Shown here: positions 9,511 to 17,568 of the stretch, piece by piece
How the letters are laid out: each line of letters starts with the position of its first letter
Numbering within the stretch: position 1 is the first letter of the stretch
NCBI RefSeq assembly: GCF_036670025.1
Contig: NZ_CP137640.1
Span: 2,948,001 to 3,012,000 of the forward strand
Source of the DNA: Bacillus_BD oryzisoli
GTDB lineage: Bacteria > Bacillota > Bacilli > Bacillales > Cytobacillaceae
Direction: 5' to 3'
Length of the DNA stretch: 64,000 nt
Position numbers and translations under genes: made by a program
Notes under the pieces: generated by a model
Told to the model about the DNA's origin: nothing
The model's database searches: none
The model's input: only the letters and a program-made list of their open reading frames with translations

Positions 9511-9612
9511 TTATTTGTTATTAAATTGATTTTTGTTAGGGACTAATTCTTTTGAAAACTCCATTATAGCATTAGACATTTTGGGTATTTGACGGTTAGC
9601 AAACACTAGCAT
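9511..9612 (-). pseudogene. C-terminal remnant of a DUF3918-like gene
   Basis: The reverse strand encodes NRQIPKMSNAIMEFSKELVP followed by NKNQFNNK and a stop. This matches the C-terminus of the intact protein at 4273-4572 (EFAKELVPNIKNLTNK). No N-terminal half lies upstream on this strand. Confidence 0.6.
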
Positions 9613-9669
9613 GGAAATATTAAAATTGGAAAGTGATTAATTTTTCTTCCAATACTTATGAGGAAGTGT

Positions 9670-9895
9670 TTGAAATTGAATAATACCTTTTTCAGTACAA
9701 GACAACGACAAAACCTTATAAAAATGTTTAACAGGAAAACAACAACCGAGCGAGGTATGATATGGGCGTCTTTGATAGGTTTGGGTATTAGTAAAGTTGC
9801 ATTTGGGCTTTAGAAGAACTGGAAACAGTAATATGTTAGCTTCTGTTCAAAATTTAATGAATAATTTCCGTTACCAAATGCTGGCAATGTTTTGA
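9670..9895 (+). pseudogene. N-terminal and middle remnant of a DUF3918-like gene
   Basis: The plus strand has a TTG (in place of ATG) after an AGGAAG box and encodes a start like that of the 4273-4572 gene, including TTERGMIWASLIGLGISKVA. It stops at TAG 9811-9813, but a shifted frame continues with SNMLASVQNLMNNFRYQM, matching the middle of the intact protein. The C-terminal part is absent here and lies in opposite orientation just upstream, so the copy was split and inverted. Confidence 0.6.
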
Positions 9896-10139
9896 TATGG
9901 TTTTTGTAAAACAACCAATAAAGTTTTAATCTATCTAATTAGGGTACACAGCAAAACGCGAATTAACAAGGTTAAGAAATTTGAATGCTTTCCACCGTGG
10001 AAGACAGAGAGAAATAAATACCTTATCAGATAAATTATTAGTCTCTTCACCATTGTTTGTGATTTGGGGAAAATTCCGGTAATAAGTTATCTAGTTTTAA
10101 AGCGACCAACTATCATCTACCATATTGCTGAAGAAGGAG

Positions 10140-10660
10140 GGGCTAGGAAAGCTGTTTCTCATAAGTCTTTCCTGTACATTTCAAAAATACAAGTGTTCTA
10201 AATCGATATAGATTTCTATATCCATAAGCTCTACGTCTAATGTTTTTGATTTTATGATTGGTGCGTTCTGAACGACCGTTTGTATAGGGCGATTAAAAGT
10301 ATTACAGAATTTGATTCCGCCAGTTTTCTATGGTTTTAGCTGCCTCATGAAAAGATGGAAATGGGCTGGCCCAAGCTAGTTGAATCCATTCCGTTAATAA
10401 TTGTTCCGCGGCTTCGTAATCGGTTGATCGATAAAAGTCTCTAAATAGCTCTTTAAGTTAATAGGCATAGGCTAGATCATCGTGAATTTCCAACATTTCA
10501 TTTAATCTTGGTTTATATTGTTCCTTTACATTCTCATAGCTTTTCAGAAGGTGAAAGCGAGCCTTTTTTAGATGTAAGCGGTTGGCGCGGCATCCAACTG
10601 CCCAGCAATTAGTTTCCGGGTAAAGAGGATACAGTTCTGCGATTAATAAATCAAAAAAGG
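10140..10660 (-). mobile_element. ISL3-type transposase remnant
   Basis: The reverse strand carries pieces of an ISL3 family transposase: CWAVGCRANRLHLKKARFHL, then LKELFRDFYRSTDYEAAEQL with TEWIQLAWASPFPSFHEAAK, and the C-terminal PYTNGRSERTNHKIKNIRRR with RAYGYRNLYRFRTL. At least two stops and frame changes separate the pieces. The N-terminal zinc-finger part and clear terminal repeats were not found. It is a decayed insertion sequence. Confidence 0.7.
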
Positions 10661-10725
10661 ATTAAACATAAAAGGTAAAAATTCCTTCTTCAGCTAAACC
10701 AGTGCAAGAGTTGAAGTTCCGGGCT

Positions 10726-10753
10726 GCCGTAATGGGCAGCCTTCTTATTGAAG
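10726..10753 (+). terminator. GC-rich hairpin
   Basis: GGCTGCC and GGCAGCC pair around a short loop, followed by a modest T-rich tail. It may be a terminator left from a lost gene. Confidence 0.4.
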
Positions 10754-10864
10754 TAAAGGGAGGTTAGTAAAACAAGATTTAATCCATTGTGAAACCATAA
10801 CCTTTGTTAATTTGTATCTAAATAACCATGTTTTAAAACAAAAAATAGGTGGTATAAAAAGAGA

Positions 10865-11062
10865 ATGAAATGTAATCAATGCCAAAGTGAAATGATAGAA
10901 GATTGTAAAGTTAATATTGAAGGTGGAATGTAAGGAATTAAAATAAGTAAAAAAGGTAAAAGACTTTTCAACAATGTATCTGCAAAACCTAAAGCAGCTG
11001 TTTGTCCAAATTGTGGTTATGTAGCCTTTTACATTGATGAATATAAAGAATTTAGTGAGTAG
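10865..11062 (+). pseudogene. Small zinc-ribbon protein with an in-frame stop
   Basis: A 65-residue frame beginning MKCNQCQSEMIEDCK and ending with a second zinc-binding pair, AAVCPNCGYVAFYIDEYKEF. The four cysteines of a zinc ribbon (two CxxC pairs) are present. Codon 23 is TAA within EGGM-stop-GIKISKKGK; relatives have a tyrosine there, so one base change (TAT to TAA) would explain it. Otherwise the frame is intact from end to end. Function of the family is unknown; zinc ribbons of this kind often bind nucleic acid. Confidence 0.6.
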
Positions 11063-11249
11063 AAAGGCTATTTATTCAACGGGTGCTTTTCTTGAGGTGC
11101 TTTATGTAGCTGATGAGGCTCTTGAGCATGAGAATGTTCATTCGATTGTGATTGAGTCTGTGAATGAGTATTGCAGTGTCATGCCTCATTCGTTTGTGAT
11201 GCAGTTGGCTGTAAGGGTGTTATCAAAGCAGCGGGTTGGTTGCTGGTGA
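11034..11249 (+). CDS. Unrecognised short reading frame with unusual codon use
   Basis: A 71-codon frame overlapping the end of the zinc-ribbon gene. From about 11046 it is rich in GAG, GTG and TCG codons, unlike its AT-rich neighbours, and gives a plausible protein sequence (VLYVADEALEHENVHSIVIE and further). After its TGA a shifted frame continues with VAGETKVILKVTKKEW, so it may be a broken piece of a longer foreign gene. No ribosome binding site and no family recognised. Confidence 0.25.
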   Translation: MMNIKNLVSRKAIYSTGAFLEVLYVADEALEHENVHSIVIESVNEYCSVMPHSFVMQLAVRVLSKQRVGCW

Positions 11250-11332
11250 GACGAAGGTGATCTTAAAGGTTACGAAGAAGGAGTGGGGTAGTTCCTTCAC
11301 ATATTCACCACCTGAATATGGCGGAAAATGGT

Positions 11333-11860
11333 TTAGTCCTTCGTTTCAGATGGCAGTTTTTTTATGACATCCGCATCACCTGCAACGTCAACGTGTGCTG
11401 TTTCTTTTTTTAACTTTTTCTTTATTTGTTTCATTTCTTCTATTTGGCGTTTTGTAATCGATACTTCATTTACTTGCACAGGGTGTTTTCTTATTTCAAC
11501 TTCTTCTTCTTTCAGAGGAATTCGGAGTTCCTCCTCATCTCCTGCTTCTATTACCATTTCTTCACGCTTAATCGGAATCGTGAACGTTTTCTGTTCTTCA
11601 ACGACTTCTTTATGAACCTTTACCTCACCCATTTGTACTCGTTCTTTTTTTATCTCCAGCTGCTCTTCTCGTAATTGAAGCGTTTGTTCTTTATTTTTAT
11701 TTGTTTTTTCAGAGGATCCGTCGATGTTCCTTCTCGCAGTCATTTTATAACTAATACCGCCAACGATTGCTCCTAAAACGAGTCCTGTTACGAACGTAAA
11801 ACCTGTTACCCAACCGATTATGCTACCGATTATTGCACCAATAATAATATACTTTCCCAT
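11333..11860 (-). CDS. YsnF/AvaK-type DUF2382 protein with membrane N-terminus
   Basis: A 175-residue protein. Residues 1-40 form one or two glycine-rich membrane segments (IIIGAIIGSIIGWVTGF and following). After a charged linker come DUF2382 repeats made of alternating charged beta strands: LQLREEQLEIKKERVQMGEV, then VEIRKHPVQVNEVSITKRQI. YsnF-type proteins are general-stress induced; their biochemical role is unknown. A CAGGAGGTCC box precedes ATG. A second DUF2382 gene lies 80 bases upstream on the same strand, separated by a terminator. Confidence 0.8.
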   Translation of the reverse strand: MGKYIIIGAIIGSIIGWVTGFTFVTGLVLGAIVGGISYKMTARRNIDGSSEKTNKNKEQTLQLREEQLEIKKERVQMGEVKVHKEVVEEQKTFTIPIKREEMVIEAGDEEELRIPLKEEEVEIRKHPVQVNEVSITKRQIEEMKQIKKKLKKETAHVDVAGDADVIKKLPSETKD

Positions 11861-11904
11861 AGGACCTCCTGAAGTTCTTTTTTATGTAAAGAGGATGGAA
11901 AGAA

Positions 11905-11932
11905 ACCTACTTAACTAAAAAGTTAAGTAGGT
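11905..11932 (-). terminator. Terminator between two DUF2382 genes
   Basis: A perfect 12-base inverted repeat, ACCTACTTAACT/AGTTAAGTAGGT, with a 4-base loop. On the minus strand it is followed by TTTCTTT, so it would end the upstream DUF2382 transcript. Confidence 0.65.
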
Positions 11933-11940
11933 GGGAACAA

Positions 11941-12421
11941 TTAGTCCTCTTTGATAAGATCTGTAGTACCATGTGATTCAACATCTGCAACTTCTTTACG
12001 AAGTACTTCGCGTACTTGTTCTGTTTCCTGAACCGAACGTTTATGAGCGGAGACTTCACCAGTGACGACCGTGTGCTTTTCTACATCGATTTTTTCAGCT
12101 GTTACAGGAATGTGAACTGTTTCTTCTTCAGTAATTGGTTCATCTGATGGTTTGTGATCAACGGCTCTTTGTTCAATAACGACCTGATCATGAAAAACAG
12201 GGACATCCACTGATTTTTCTTCCTCAACAATGTGCTTATGAAGTGTCACATCACCCGTATCCACCCGATATTTATCGATGTCCATCTCTTCCTCACGAAG
12301 ATCAAGATGTGCGTCTTCTGCTGCAAATTCTGTATCAGCAGTGCGATCTACTTCACGTACCTTTTTTTGAGTTTCCTTTTGAGTTTCTTCATCGTTAAAT
12401 AAAAAAATCCAAAAAGCCCAT
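11941..12421 (-). pseudogene. DUF2382 (YsnF-type) gene with a frameshift at codon 7
   Basis: The reverse strand has a strong TAGGAGG box and ATG at 12421, giving MGFLDFFI and then a stop. Removing one T from the run of seven gives MGFLDFLFNDEETQKETQKK, which joins the long frame to 11941 without interruption. The rest is a typical two-repeat DUF2382 protein (LDLREEEMDIDKYRVDTGDV; IPVTAEKIDVEKHTVVTGEV) of about 160 residues. The single-base insertion in a homopolymer is either a real phase-variation-type mutation or a sequencing error. If the ATG is correct, the protein is not made from the sequence as given. Confidence 0.75.
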
Positions 12422-12459
12422 GCTGAAAACCTCCTAAGGGATGTGTTTTGATCGTACAA

Positions 12460-12980
12460 CTAGTACTTTTACCTGTGTGAGTGAAAATATGCGCGTGAAT
12501 TTTGGTGGCTATTTCTTAAAAAGGCTTTGCTAAGCTATTGGGTGTATTTTACATCCAATGTTTTATTACTGTCTACTTTATAGGCGCAGTTCAGCCAACA
12601 ACAATTCATTTTTCGATTTTTAACAATTGGGCACTCCTCTTTAATAAGAAGGTGCTTTTTTTGTAATGGGTCAGATTCTGGAACAACATATTTAAGGGTT
12701 TGGATTATGTTAAGGTGTAGAAGAGTTTGTGAAGGGTTCTACTTAAACTTGCTCAGTTAATTCATTAAGAAAAGTTTAAATAATATTACCATAATTAAAT
12801 TATTTAAAGGGAAGGACCCTAGAGAAAAAACTGGAAATAAGTCTCTAGGGTTTTTTGTGCTTTCGTTTCTATTAATCGACAAGAATTAATTATTTGGTCA
12901 GTCTTATAATAGAATTGAGATAAGCTACATTTAATAAATGAAAGTTCGACAATAATTTGCAAAATTCCTATTATATTTTA
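12460..12980. other. Gene-free stretch with two hairpins
   Basis: No coding region recognised. It contains an imperfect hairpin with T-run at 12629-12660 (GCAC...GGTGC) and the perfect terminator described at 12816-12856. It ends at the outer inverted repeat of the first IS6 copy. Confidence 0.45.
12816..12856 (+). terminator. Orphan Rho-independent terminator
   Basis: ACCCTAGAGA pairs perfectly with TCTCTAGGGT and is followed by six T. No gene is seen in the preceding 360 bases on the plus strand, so it ends either an unrecognised small RNA or transcription from a lost gene. Confidence 0.7.
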
Positions 12981-13801
12981 GGTTCTGGTGCAAAGATTAC
13001 ATCCATTTGAAAGAGGTATATAGATTCCTAATGGAATCTGTTCTTATGCAGCTATTCCAAATAGTTGATGAATGAACTTCACTTGATTTTGGACAGACTT
13101 GTCCTGTAAAGTAAGTTGTCCTTTTTAATGACATGCATCGTTTCTATTCCCGAAAGAATAGATTTGGCTGTACGAAAAGATTTCAATTCTAACATCGAAC
13201 GAACTCTCTTTTTAATAAAACTATGATCTTGTTCCACAATGTTATTAAGATATTCTACCTGCCTTATTTGGATGCCTACGGGCATCTTTTTCTCTTTCTT
13301 CAACTCTTCAATCGCTATAGGATAGGCTGGGTTCTTGTCTACTGTGATAACACGGGGCTTTGAAACATGAAAAGTCCGCAAAGCTTTCTTGAAAAAAGCG
13401 CTTTGTAGCCTTATGATCTCTTGTTTTGCTTAAACAAAAATCAATCGTATTTCCTTCTGAATCAACGGCACGATATAGGTACATCCATTGACCTTTGCCT
13501 TTCACATACGTCTCATCGACTCGCCAAGAATCATTGGTTGGCTTAAGATGACGCCGTACTCGCTCATCTAATTCAGGACCATACTGATGAACCCAGCGCA
13601 TGATGGTTGTATGAGCAATAGATAGTCCGCGTTCTTCCATCATTTCGACTAAATCACGAATACTGAGGTTGTACCGTAGGGTACCATCTCACGGTTAATA
13701 AAATAATATCAGGTTGATAATGTTTCCACTTGAATAGATTTTGCTTTTCCATAAGAGTAATGCAAAAATCTTACAATGACAGTATCTTTGGCCTAAAACA
13801 T
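12981..13801 (-). mobile_element. IS6-family insertion sequence, copy 1 (decayed)
   Basis: The left end carries GGTTCTGGTGCAAAG (12981-12995), an IS6/IS240-type terminal repeat. The right end is degraded: CTTTGGCCTAAAAC near 13786-13799 may be what is left of the other repeat. The transposase between them is read on the minus strand and is frameshifted. A second copy in opposite orientation ends at 16884 with the same repeat, so the two copies form an inverted pair around two flavoenzyme genes. Confidence 0.75.
13044..13752 (-). pseudogene. IS6-family transposase, three single-base frameshifts
   Basis: The reverse strand encodes MEKQNLFKWKHYQPDIILLT, then RDLVEMMEERGLSIAHTTIM, WRVDETYVKGKGQWMYLYRA, ITVDKNPAYPIAIEELK and VEYLNNIVEQDHSFIKKR, ending QFIHQLFGIAA-like. 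The DDE residues are all visible: Asp in WRVDETY, Asp in TVDKNP, Glu in VEQDH. Three one-base changes break it: an extra C at TGGTACCCT, an extra T in a T-run near 13395, and a lost A in an A-run near 13110. All lie in homopolymers. With these repaired the protein would be of normal length, about 236 residues. Confidence 0.8.
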
Positions 13802-13936
13802 TTTAAACTGAGCATCAGCTTTTTTGAGTGAGTATATAATTTGTAATTTTTGCTAAATATCTTTATCCTAGGTAACACAGCTATTACTTAAAGTAAGCTG
13901 GTGAAAATAAATAAGAATAATCAGGAGGAAAGCATA

Positions 13937-14998
13937 ATGGAACATACGATGATCAGTAAGCTTTTTGAACCTGTAACTATAGGTGAGTGGAAGTTGCGTA
14001 CAAGAACAGCCATGGCACCAATGACACGCTGTTTTGCTGATGTTTTAACAGGAGTTGTTGGTGGAGATGTCGTGGAATATTATCGTCGACGTGCAGCGGA
14101 TGGAATTGGTCTGATTATTACTGAAGGCATAGTCATTAGTCCTCGCGCAAAAGGTAATCCTGGCGTTCCGGGGCTGTATACTCAAGAACAAATTAATGCG
14201 TGGAAAAAGGTAACAGAAGCGGTGCACTGAGAAGGTGGAACGATCATCGCACAAATTTGGCATGTTGGTAGAGCAAGTCATTATGAGATTGCTGGCAATC
14301 TACCACCACAGGCACCATCAGCTATACGAGCGGAAGGAAAAGTATCACGATTTGGAAAACCTTTTGATATACCTGAAGAAATGAGTGTCGACGATATTAA
14401 AGAAGTCATCGGCCAATATGCACAAGCAGCAATAAATGCGATTGAAGCAGGTTTTGACGGAGTTGAAGTGCACGGTGCCCACGGATATTTAATTGATCAA
14501 TTTAATTCAGATATTTCCAATCATCGGACAGATAGATACGGAGGAGATCTTGCAGGCAGACTAACATTTATGAAAGAAGTCTTAAAGGAAGTTATTGATG
14601 CAGTGGGAACTAATCGTACACTTATTCGATTTTCAGCGTTAAAAATTGACCAGCCGGATTACATGTGGGAAGACCCGGAAGAAGCTATTCAAACTTTTAT
14701 TGAAGCTTTCAAAGAGGTTGGTATAAAAATGATTCATCCGTCCACCATGGAATTTACCAAAACAATTGCCGATGGAAAAACAATGCATCAGCTCGTCCGT
14801 AAATATTGGGATGGAGTTATTGTCGGAGTCGGAGATATAAATGCTGATACAGCTGAACAAGCAATAGCAGAAGGAACGATCGATATCGCTGCTTTTGGAC
14901 GTCCGTTACTTGCCAATCCAGATTTTCTTCATCGAGTGGAAAAAGGAGAAGAAATTATTCCCTATGATGCGAAAACTCATCTGAAAGAATTAATTTAG
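13937..14998 (+). pseudogene. Old yellow enzyme (NADH:flavin oxidoreductase) with in-frame TGA
   Basis: From ATG 13937 (after AGGAGGAA) the frame is open except for one TGA at 14228-14230, between TEAVH and EGGTIIAQIWHVGRASH. The two halves join in the same frame and give a 353-residue old yellow enzyme family protein. Visible features are the FMN-binding MAPMTR near the N-terminus, QIWHVGRASH, the catalytic GVEVHGAHGYLIDQF and SNHRTDRYGGDLAGR, and IAAFGRPLLANPDF near the C-terminus. Such enzymes reduce activated alkenes and nitro compounds with NAD(P)H. A single base change could restore the gene. It lies inside the inverted IS6 pair. Confidence 0.85.
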
Positions 14999-15422
14999 TC
15001 CTATTTGTTTCTTAAAAGCGGATGTCTCATAAATCATGAGCGGAGTCCCTGTATTTCGTTAAATGGAAAAACAGGAATAAGGGTGATTTAACGAGAGCCT
15101 TCGACAGCTATATGATGTTTTAAACTTACTCCTGTTTAACAGTCGCCATTCCTAGATAAGAGGTACGTCTTATGATAATACAACGCTTGTTTTTTAAAAT
15201 GGTTTGTTAAAAAATTACTAGCTTCTTTAACTATTGAGTAGCAAGAGTTAAAGATCACTCTTCGTTTTAGTGGCTTTTTTATGACACTTAGCAGCAAATT
15301 GAAGCATTAGGGATATACCAAATACTAATTATTGATTAATAATTCTTAAAATTTCTAAGATTAACTAAGGGTATGTTATGATCATAAATAATATTATTCC
15401 TATAGGAAATGAGGTATATATA
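14999..15422. other. Intergenic stretch between the two flavoenzyme genes
   Basis: No gene recognised. The sequence near 15010-15120 contains ATTTCGTTAAAT and ATTTAACGAGAG, loosely inverted around AAAACAGG. An ACTCTTCGTTTTAGTGG stretch near 15257 is followed by TTTTTT, a possible weak terminator. A GAGGT box lies 9-13 bases before the nitroreductase ATG. Confidence 0.35.
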
Positions 15423-16037
15423 ATGAGTTTAAATGCTACTCCTGTTGAGCAGCTTACAAGTGAGGTTAAGGAATATCGTAAAGCTGATCATTCTGTTAAT
15501 CCCGTATTTTTAAATCGTTGGTCCCCTCGTGCCTACTCCAGCCAAAAGATTTCTGATGAAGATTTGTATAGTGTTCTTGAAGCAGCACATTGGGCTCCTT
15601 CATCCTTCAATGATCAGCCTTGGCGCTTTATTGTTGCTAAAACAGAAGCACAATTGAAAACCTTTCATGAATTTTTAAATCCTTTCAATCGAGCTTGGGC
15701 AGAAAAGGCTCCTGTTCTTGTCCTAGTAGCATCAAGTAAAAAGAGAGATAATGGTGATCCAAATGGTGCACATACGTTTGATGCTGGTACATCTTGGGGT
15801 CACTTAGCCATTCAGGCTACTTTACTAGGACTTAGCACACATGCAATTGGAGGATTCGATAAAGAAAAAGCCCGTAGTTTGCTGAATGTTCCAGATGATT
15901 TTGATCTTCATGCGGTTATTACTATTGGCTATCGTGGTGAAAAAGAAACCCTCGATGCGAAATTGCAAGAGCGTGAGAATCCGGGCACCAGAAAACCATT
16001 AAAAGAAGTTATTTTTGAAGGAACAGTAAATCCGTAG
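15423..16037 (+). CDS. Nitroreductase family protein
   Basis: A 204-residue FMN-dependent nitroreductase. The N-terminal RWSPRAYSSQKIS (FMN phosphate contact), AAHWAPSSFNDQPWRFIVA and C-terminal AVITIGYRGE blocks are typical. The start ATG 15423 follows a GAGGT box; an upstream in-frame ATG at 15378 has none. These enzymes reduce nitroaromatics, quinones or similar compounds with NAD(P)H; the substrate cannot be told. It follows the old yellow enzyme remnant inside the inverted IS6 pair, suggesting a small imported set of reductases. The frame is intact. Confidence 0.85.
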   Translation: MSLNATPVEQLTSEVKEYRKADHSVNPVFLNRWSPRAYSSQKISDEDLYSVLEAAHWAPSSFNDQPWRFIVAKTEAQLKTFHEFLNPFNRAWAEKAPVLVLVASSKKRDNGDPNGAHTFDAGTSWGHLAIQATLLGLSTHAIGGFDKEKARSLLNVPDDFDLHAVITIGYRGEKETLDAKLQERENPGTRKPLKEVIFEGTVNP

Positions 16038-16045
16038 GGATAACA

Positions 16046-16130
16046 AGAGCAGAATGAAGGGCGACTTTCACGTTCGGTTCTGTGGGAGGGTTAGGGTAAA
16101 ATTCCCTGATCCTACTCGACTAATCCCCAT
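16046..16130 (+). mobile_element. 3' end of a group II intron (domain V/VI remnant)
   Basis: The sequence AGGGCGACTTTCACGTTCGG, continuing TTCTGTGGGAGGGTTAGGG and ending with CCTACTCGAC, has the layout of domain V and the 3' end of bacterial group II introns, in which a GAAA-type loop hairpin is followed by GTTCTGTGGGAGGGT and CCTACTCGAC. No reverse transcriptase lies upstream, where the nitroreductase ends 9 bases before. Only the tail of the intron remains. Confidence 0.55.
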
Positions 16131-16138
16131 CTACATTT

Positions 16139-16206
16139 TGATATGCTCCCCTTTAGATAGACAGATAAAAAATAAAAATCTGTATACTTGAAGGGGAGCA
16201 AATCAT
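16139..16206. repeat. Long inverted repeat, probably an IS end
   Basis: TGCTCCCCTT (16144-16153) pairs perfectly with AAGGGGAGCA (16191-16200), with an inner CAGAT/ATCTG stem. It resembles an insertion sequence terminus of the TGATATGCTCCCCTT type, but no transposase is attached. A short unrecognised frame follows (to about 16372, ...FDNTTKEIEKEGG...). Confidence 0.4.
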
Positions 16207-16439
16207 TTTAAGGCAGAGATTATTAGACGCTTACTTTGACAATACAACTAAAGAGATTGAGAAAGAAGGGGGATTAATAAAATGGTTGTTGGGTATACTG
16301 TTTAAAGAAGGAACGTATAATTCCTTTCATCCTTTAATTTGTAAGGTAAAGAAAGACTCACTATCTTATTGATGGTGGGTTTTTTCTTTTCGTGCTTAAC
16401 TCCCATGTAAACGCCAAATAGCCCCAAAACATTACGTCT

Positions 16440-16884
16440 TCCTTATAATAAACTAGCAGCCAATCGCTTTTTTAAGAAAGCCTTGGCTTTTTCGCACATT
16501 TCTAAGCCTCGTGTGATAACAGTAGACAAAAACCCAGCTTATCCCATCGCTATCCAAGAGTTAAAAGAAGAAAAACAGATGCCTGAAGGCATCCAACTAA
16601 GGTAAGTTAATATCTCAACAATATCGTGGAGCAGGATCCATCGCTTCATTAAAAAACGAATTCGCCCGATGCTTAGATTAAAGTCCTTACGGACTGCCAA
16701 ACGAATTATCTCGGGTAAAGAGGCTATGCACATGATCAAAAAAGGATAGACTCTTCAAAGGGAGAAGTCTGTCCAAAATCAAAAAGAATTCATCCATCAA
16801 CTGTTTGGACTAGTTGCATAAGACCAGGAGTCACTGGAAATCTTTCGCTTTTTTATATTTTCTTCAAGTATTTGCACCAGAACC
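16440..16884 (+). mobile_element. IS6-family insertion sequence, copy 2 (5'-truncated)
   Basis: The plus strand encodes the C-terminal half of the same transposase as copy 1: SKPRVITVDKNPAYPIAIQE, then FIKKRIRPMLRLKSLRTAKR and SVQNQKEFIHQLFGLVA, stop at 16819-16821. It has its own stops and frameshifts, including a loss in the VEYLNN motif, so it is a remnant. The end at 16871-16884 reads TTTGCACCAGAACC, the inverse of the copy 1 terminus. The N-terminal half and the other repeat are missing. Confidence 0.75.
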
Positions 16885-16989
16885 GCGGCAGCCGTTGCGA
16901 ATGTTGCAATGGAAACAGGTGTTTCACAAAGAATTGTTAATGTACACGAAATAAAAGAGCGGTTGTTGGCTTTAAGGGAAGAAAAATAA
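16885..16989 (+). pseudogene. Malic enzyme remnant, last 34 codons
   Basis: Directly after the IS6 terminal repeat the frame GCG GCA GCC... encodes AAAVANVAMETGVSQRIVNV followed by HEIKERLLALREEK and TAA. The AVANVAMETGVSQ block is typical of the C-terminus of NAD(P)-dependent malic enzymes (oxaloacetate-decarboxylating malate dehydrogenase). The rest of the gene is not present at the other end of the IS6 pair, so it was lost by insertion plus deletion or rearrangement. Confidence 0.65.
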
Positions 16990-17126
16990 CCTGTCTTAGC
17001 TTAAATTCTAAATTAGATTAACTACAAATCTGTTTAAGGTATAAGTAGGTTATACAAGTTTTGAATGGAAATGTCCTTTTTCGTATTTAGTGATAGCTTT
17101 ATTAATTTTTGGGAGGACTTTTCTAT

Positions 17127-17251
17127 GTGGACTATAACGGAAATCTTTTGGGGTTACCGTTTTAGTTCAAGATATTGCAAAAGGTTTAATTATGATTATC
17201 GCAGTGGCTTTTGCGGCAAGTAAAAATGAACTTAAGTACTTTTCTGCTTAG
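17127..17251 (+). pseudogene. Possible sugar ABC permease C-terminus, remnant
   Basis: One frame gives VTVLVQDIAKGLIMIIAVAF followed by AASKNELKYFSA and a stop. A hydrophobic segment of this form ends many ribose-type ABC permeases. An adjacent frame starts with ATG after GGGAGG. The match is short and a frame change is needed to extend it, so the call is weak. Confidence 0.3.
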
Positions 17252-17304
17252 TTGGATTTATAAAATAGAAGAAACTCGTCAAAAATAGCCTTTACTCAAT
17301 GCGG

Positions 17305-17402
17305 GAGTGCTCAAGGGTATGGAATTACTATTAATTCCATTGCCCATTGGAACAACATTAATCCCAATAATATTTTATTAGTTGGACATATATTATTGAT
17401 TC
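17305..17402 (+). pseudogene. LysM domain remnant
   Basis: The plus strand encodes GYGITINSIAHWNNINPNNI followed by LLVGHILLIPIN and a stop. The spacing of YGIT, I..WNNIN and L..G..L.IP is that of a LysM peptidoglycan/chitin-binding repeat. Upstream the frame is not coding, so only part of one repeat remains. Confidence 0.5.
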
Positions 17403-17568
17403 CCATTAACAAAACAAAGAGTATAGTTATTATTATAAGCTTCTTTAAATGCATTTTCGAATAAGTTGTTTGGTGAGTTAAAAACCTTCCATATCTGGAA
17501 TCCTTCTACTAGTGCAGTTTTAAGCGAATGTATGTTATAGTTATTCTCGTAGTGATGAACGAAACAAA

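Noticed and set aside
11364..11674. Two plus-strand frames rich in Phe and Ser
   Set aside because: They are the complement of the charged DUF2382 repeats on the minus strand.
13937..14998. Internal TGA of the old yellow enzyme as selenocysteine or programmed read-through
   Set aside because: The position is not a cysteine site in the family, no SECIS-like hairpin is evident after the TGA, and neighbouring genes are broken too; a point mutation is simpler.
12981..16884. Functional composite transposon
   Set aside because: Both IS6 transposases are frameshifted, copy 2 is truncated and no target-site duplication remains.
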